Source of the DNA: Eutypella sp. D-1
Taxonomy: Eukaryota; Ascomycota; Sordariomycetes; Xylariales; Diatrypaceae
Length of the DNA: 19,676 bases
Assembly: GCA_023313575.1 (NCBI GenBank)
Contig: JAJTTP010000051.1
Location: forward strand, 1-19,676
Direction: 5' to 3'
Positions 17,533 through 19,676 of the stretch are shown in pieces. A model generated the notes under the pieces. The model saw only the letters and a list, made by a program, of their open reading frames with translations, was not told the origin of the DNA and ran no database searches. The translations under genes were made by a program, and so were the position numbers. Position 1 is the first letter of the stretch; the number at the start of each line of letters is the position of its first letter.

Positions 17533-18827
17533 CATTTTGTTATAACCGTTAGGTTATATTTGGACTATCTCTTCATCCTTAATAAAGGAGCATAACGTAT
17601 AGTCTCTGAGGATCCTAGAAAAATAATAAAATTTTTCATCGTTTCCTGCGGATTGTCCATTTTTTTTTATAACAAGCTTATAAAAAAAATTCTTTTTACT
17701 ATCTAATATTGTGTACGCTTCAACTGAGGTTTGTACTAAAAAAGTTTTCACAACTCTTATAAAAAGACTTTAGGAGTTTCCCGCACATAGTTATGTAATA
17801 GGGGCAATATTGCTACTACCCACGGCAATTTCTTATAAAAATACAATATAAAAATATAGCAAGTAAAATCGCTAAGATAACCCGAGTATTAGATTATCTT
17901 TTCTAAGTGTGAAAAATCAAACGACTTACGTTTACTGTTAAATTGTGCTTTAATCATTTCAACCTCTGAGATTTCTTTTTGAGTTAAAGCTTTACCAGCA
18001 CGTAATCTAGTTTGTTCAACCACAAAAGACCAATCTTTGTAAGCCAAATATTTAGAAGAATACAACGGAAAACGATCAAAATAACTTATAACCTTAGCAT
18101 GGCTAGCTGCGCTGTGAGACATAACCGTAAAGGAATAAAACACTTTATCATTTTGTTCTCTAGTTCTAGAGTACAAATTTACACCTAAATATGTTGCTAT
18201 TTTACTCAATATAGTAAAATAACTGGTTCCACCTTGTTCTACCGAAGCATCACGATGATAAGTTTGTCTTATTTCAAGACGGAAAAAAGCTTGTACTCTT
18301 TTACTTGTAATTTGTCCTCTTTTCTTTCTATTTGTTAAAGTAATAGAAAAATTTCCATCTCCATCAGCAAAACCAGCTAATCAAGCATTAGAGTCAATGC
18401 TTGACTGATCTAAACCTAAACAATTGATACTGCAATTGTCAAATTCATTAAATCAATTTATAGCACGATGCAATGCTTCTATTTTAGGTGTACGCATATA
18501 ACCATTAATTATATCAAGAATTTTTAGGACATCTTCTGTTCTTTGAATATGTCAAATAACGCAACCTGCATTGTATTTATTATAAACTTTACCAGCATTA
18601 GTTATAGAAGCTAATTTTTTAGCTAAAGGTTCATCTGCTGTACTAAATACCACAAGTATTTTAGGACGATATTTTTTAGCATTAGAATCTTTATCATGAA
18701 CGGCTATAGAACCGTCAGCTTCTATTAATCCTGCAAGGTAGGGTCCTATTTTTGATCTTAAATTTGATTCTGTTTTAACATTTGACTCTGTACTAAAATA
18801 TATTTTTACTGTATTCATCTTGATTTT
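17533..18827 (-). mobile_element. cox1 intron I2, group I with in-frame LAGLIDADG ORF
   Basis: Core elements on the minus strand are P AATCCGCAGGAAACG (17640-17654), R CCTCAGAGACTATACG (17596-17611) and S GATGAAGAGATAGTCC (17562-17577). GACTA/TAGTC forms P7. The intron starts after GGT (18828) and ends in G (17533). The stretch 17888-17533 is RNA core with no gene. Confidence 0.88.
17889..18827 (-). CDS. LAGLIDADG homing endonuclease/maturase ORF of intron I2, in frame with cox1
   Basis: The frame continues directly from cox1 GGFG for 312 residues to a TAA at 17889-17891. Motif 1, LAGLIEADG, is at about residues 31-39 of the intron part; motif 2, LAGFADGDG, is at about 150-158 (with TGA as Trp just before it). 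Both catalytic Asp are present. [20 protein letters not shown] and [20 protein letters not shown] are half-domain signatures. The relic in I3 has a related EGDG...SSKYLDYKD pattern. The ORF is intact; normal length and no frameshift suggest an active gene. Confidence 0.92.
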
Positions 18828-18905
18828 ACCGAAACCTCCGATCAAAGCGGGCATAACCATAAAAAATATCATTAGTATAGCATGAGCTGTTATGATACTA
18901 TTGTA
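18828..18905 (-). CDS. cox1: cox1 exon: [15 protein letters not shown]...GGFG
   Basis: The exon encodes [18 protein letters not shown] and PALIGGFG, with the conserved TAHA haem-ligand region of subunit I. The 5' end is placed at TAC (18905) because the residues before it (VH) do not fit the usual QL and the preceding bases would be AC, a normal group II intron end. The 3' end is GGT (18828). Confidence 0.92.
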
Positions 18906-18915
18906 GTGAACTAGA

Positions 18916-19004
18916 GTAGATACCACTCTTTACTTGCATTAGGTAAAGTAAAAGTATCTACCCCTTTCCCGAACCGTACGTGAAAGTCTCCCTTCATACG
19001 GCTC
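18916..19004 (-). ncRNA. Group II intron domains V and VI
   Basis: Minus strand 19004-18971 starts GAGCCGTATG and ends CACGTACGGTTC: a 34-nt hairpin, the canonical length and wording of group II domain V (GAGCCGU ... ACGGUUC). It is followed by a stem GTAGATAC ... GTATCTAC (about 18963-18916) with an A near AAAGAGTG as the likely branch point, fitting domain VI. These are the catalytic and branch-site domains for lariat splicing. Confidence 0.82.
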
Positions 19005-19346
19005 TCCAGAAAATACTAACATAGTGCTTAAAGTAATTACATCTCCTTAATATTAGTACCTATCAATTAATTATATATTTATATTTTATACCCTCCTCCT
19101 CCCTTGGCAATACTAATTAAATTTGCTACTTACATCCTTCGATCTAAGAATAAAGCCAACTTACCTTTAGTATGCCCACTGACTAACTAGTTTAGTCTCT
19201 TTAGAATTAAAAAAAAATATAAAAAAAAATAATAAAAAAAAAAATATACATATTAAGAAAAATAACCTTAACAAAAAAGTTACAACATCTACAACTCTAC
19301 TTTAACAAATCAAAATAAGACTAATTTATGCGGAGCGTCTTTCAAA

Positions 19347-19676
19347 TTAATCTTTACCTCTAGCTCTATTCATCCCGGCTTTTATTTTACTAATTTGTTC
19401 TAAACCTTCCGGAGTTAAATGAGCCTTTTTTTCTATAAGTAAAGCTACTGTTTAAAATCGACACAATCTTTGGCTTTTGTCCCTAATAAAGGATATTTAT
19501 CAAAAAAAGGAATAATTTTAGCTAATATCTCTTTGGCACTTTCTACTTCAAATCTACCATCACTATTTTTGGCTACTTCTCTATAATAACCACAACCTAA
19601 GTATTCCACTATGTTTTGTAAAAGCTTCTTATCTAAAATATCCTGAGTTATTTGGAATTTCATAGATACTTGATAG
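19347..19676 (-). pseudogene. Frameshifted LAGLIDADG endonuclease (I-OnuI-like C-terminal half), partial
   Basis: The frame is open at the window edge (YQVSMKFQITQ) and shows a second-half I-OnuI-like domain: LLQNIVEYLGCG, IIPFFDKYPLLGTKAKD. After DFKQ it hits TAG (19445-19447). One base out, from 19448, the expected continuation follows (ALLIEKKAHLTPEGLEQISK ... NRARGKD) to a TAA at 19347-19349. A single-base deletion near 19449 explains this. The LAGLIDADG motifs themselves lie outside the window. Either the gene is dead or the sequence has an error at that base; the last 34 residues are otherwise intact, so the lesion is recent. Confidence 0.82.

Larger units (their letters stand above)
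18906..19676 (-). mobile_element. cox1 intron I1, group II by its 3' domains (5' end outside window)
   Basis: The 3' end carries a domain V-like hairpin (18971-19004) and a domain VI-like stem (about 18916-18963) before the exon. Between them and the LAGLIDADG remnant is 340 nt with no gene, including a strongly A-rich stretch (19209-19250). The intron appears to be group II, with a LAGLIDADG gene rather than a reverse transcriptase in the visible part. Confidence 0.7.

Noticed and set aside
17554..17751. Small minus-strand open frame
   Set aside because: It overlaps P, R and S of I2.
1..19676. tRNA, rRNA, CRISPR arrays, bacterial operons, promoters
   Set aside because: No cloverleaf, rRNA or spaced repeat pattern was recognised; the whole window is accounted for as cox1 exons and introns.

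Overview
The window reads as part of one very intron-rich fungal mitochondrial gene: cox1 (cytochrome c oxidase subunit I) on the minus strand. Ten exon pieces can be read, from the tract containing [17 protein letters not shown] (high coordinates) to YILIIPGFGIIS...VFGY (low coordinates). Together they give about 215 codons (roughly 650 nt, or 3% of the window). Both ends of cox1 lie outside. TGA must be read as Trp (genetic code 4) for both exons and intron ORFs. The exon wording, the A+T richness and the intron types suggest a filamentous ascomycete (Pezizomycotina). That placement is an inference, and no species is claimed.

Layout in gene order (5'->3' on the minus strand, so coordinates descend). 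I1 (beyond 19676-18906) ends in a group II domain V/VI and carries a frameshifted LAGLIDADG gene. Exon 18905-18828. I2 has a LAGLIDADG ORF in frame with the exon. Exon 17532-17492. I3 has a rotted LAGLIDADG relic, a group I core and an unknown Gly/Pro-repeat ORF. Exon 15783-15679. I4 has a LAGLIDADG ORF. Then a 10-nt microexon, 14224-14215. I5 has a LAGLIDADG ORF. Exon 12424-12328. I6 has a GIY-YIG ORF. Exon 10716-10670. I7 has a LAGLIDADG ORF. Exon 9291-9217. I8 has an unknown membrane ORF containing a piece of atp9. Exon 7557-7464. I9a and I9b are two related introns back to back at one site with no exon between them. Exon 4099-4078 (22 nt). I10 has a LAGLIDADG ORF with both catalytic acids lost. 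Exon 2968 to about 2891. I11 has a four-motif fused LAGLIDADG ORF and then a further LAGLIDADG ORF that runs off position 1.

Most introns show group I P/R/S core elements, whose positions are given in the entries. The ORFs that continue the upstream exon frame are typical homing endonuclease/maturase genes, translated from partly spliced or unspliced mRNA. Small GC-rich palindromes are scattered through introns and also sit inside endonuclease coding sequence.

The most unusual items are the two non-endonuclease ORFs (9053-7956 and 16343-15801), the back-to-back intron pair I9a/I9b, and the fused double endonuclease of I11. No tRNA, rRNA, CRISPR array or other standard gene was recognised, and nothing on the plus strand looks coding.
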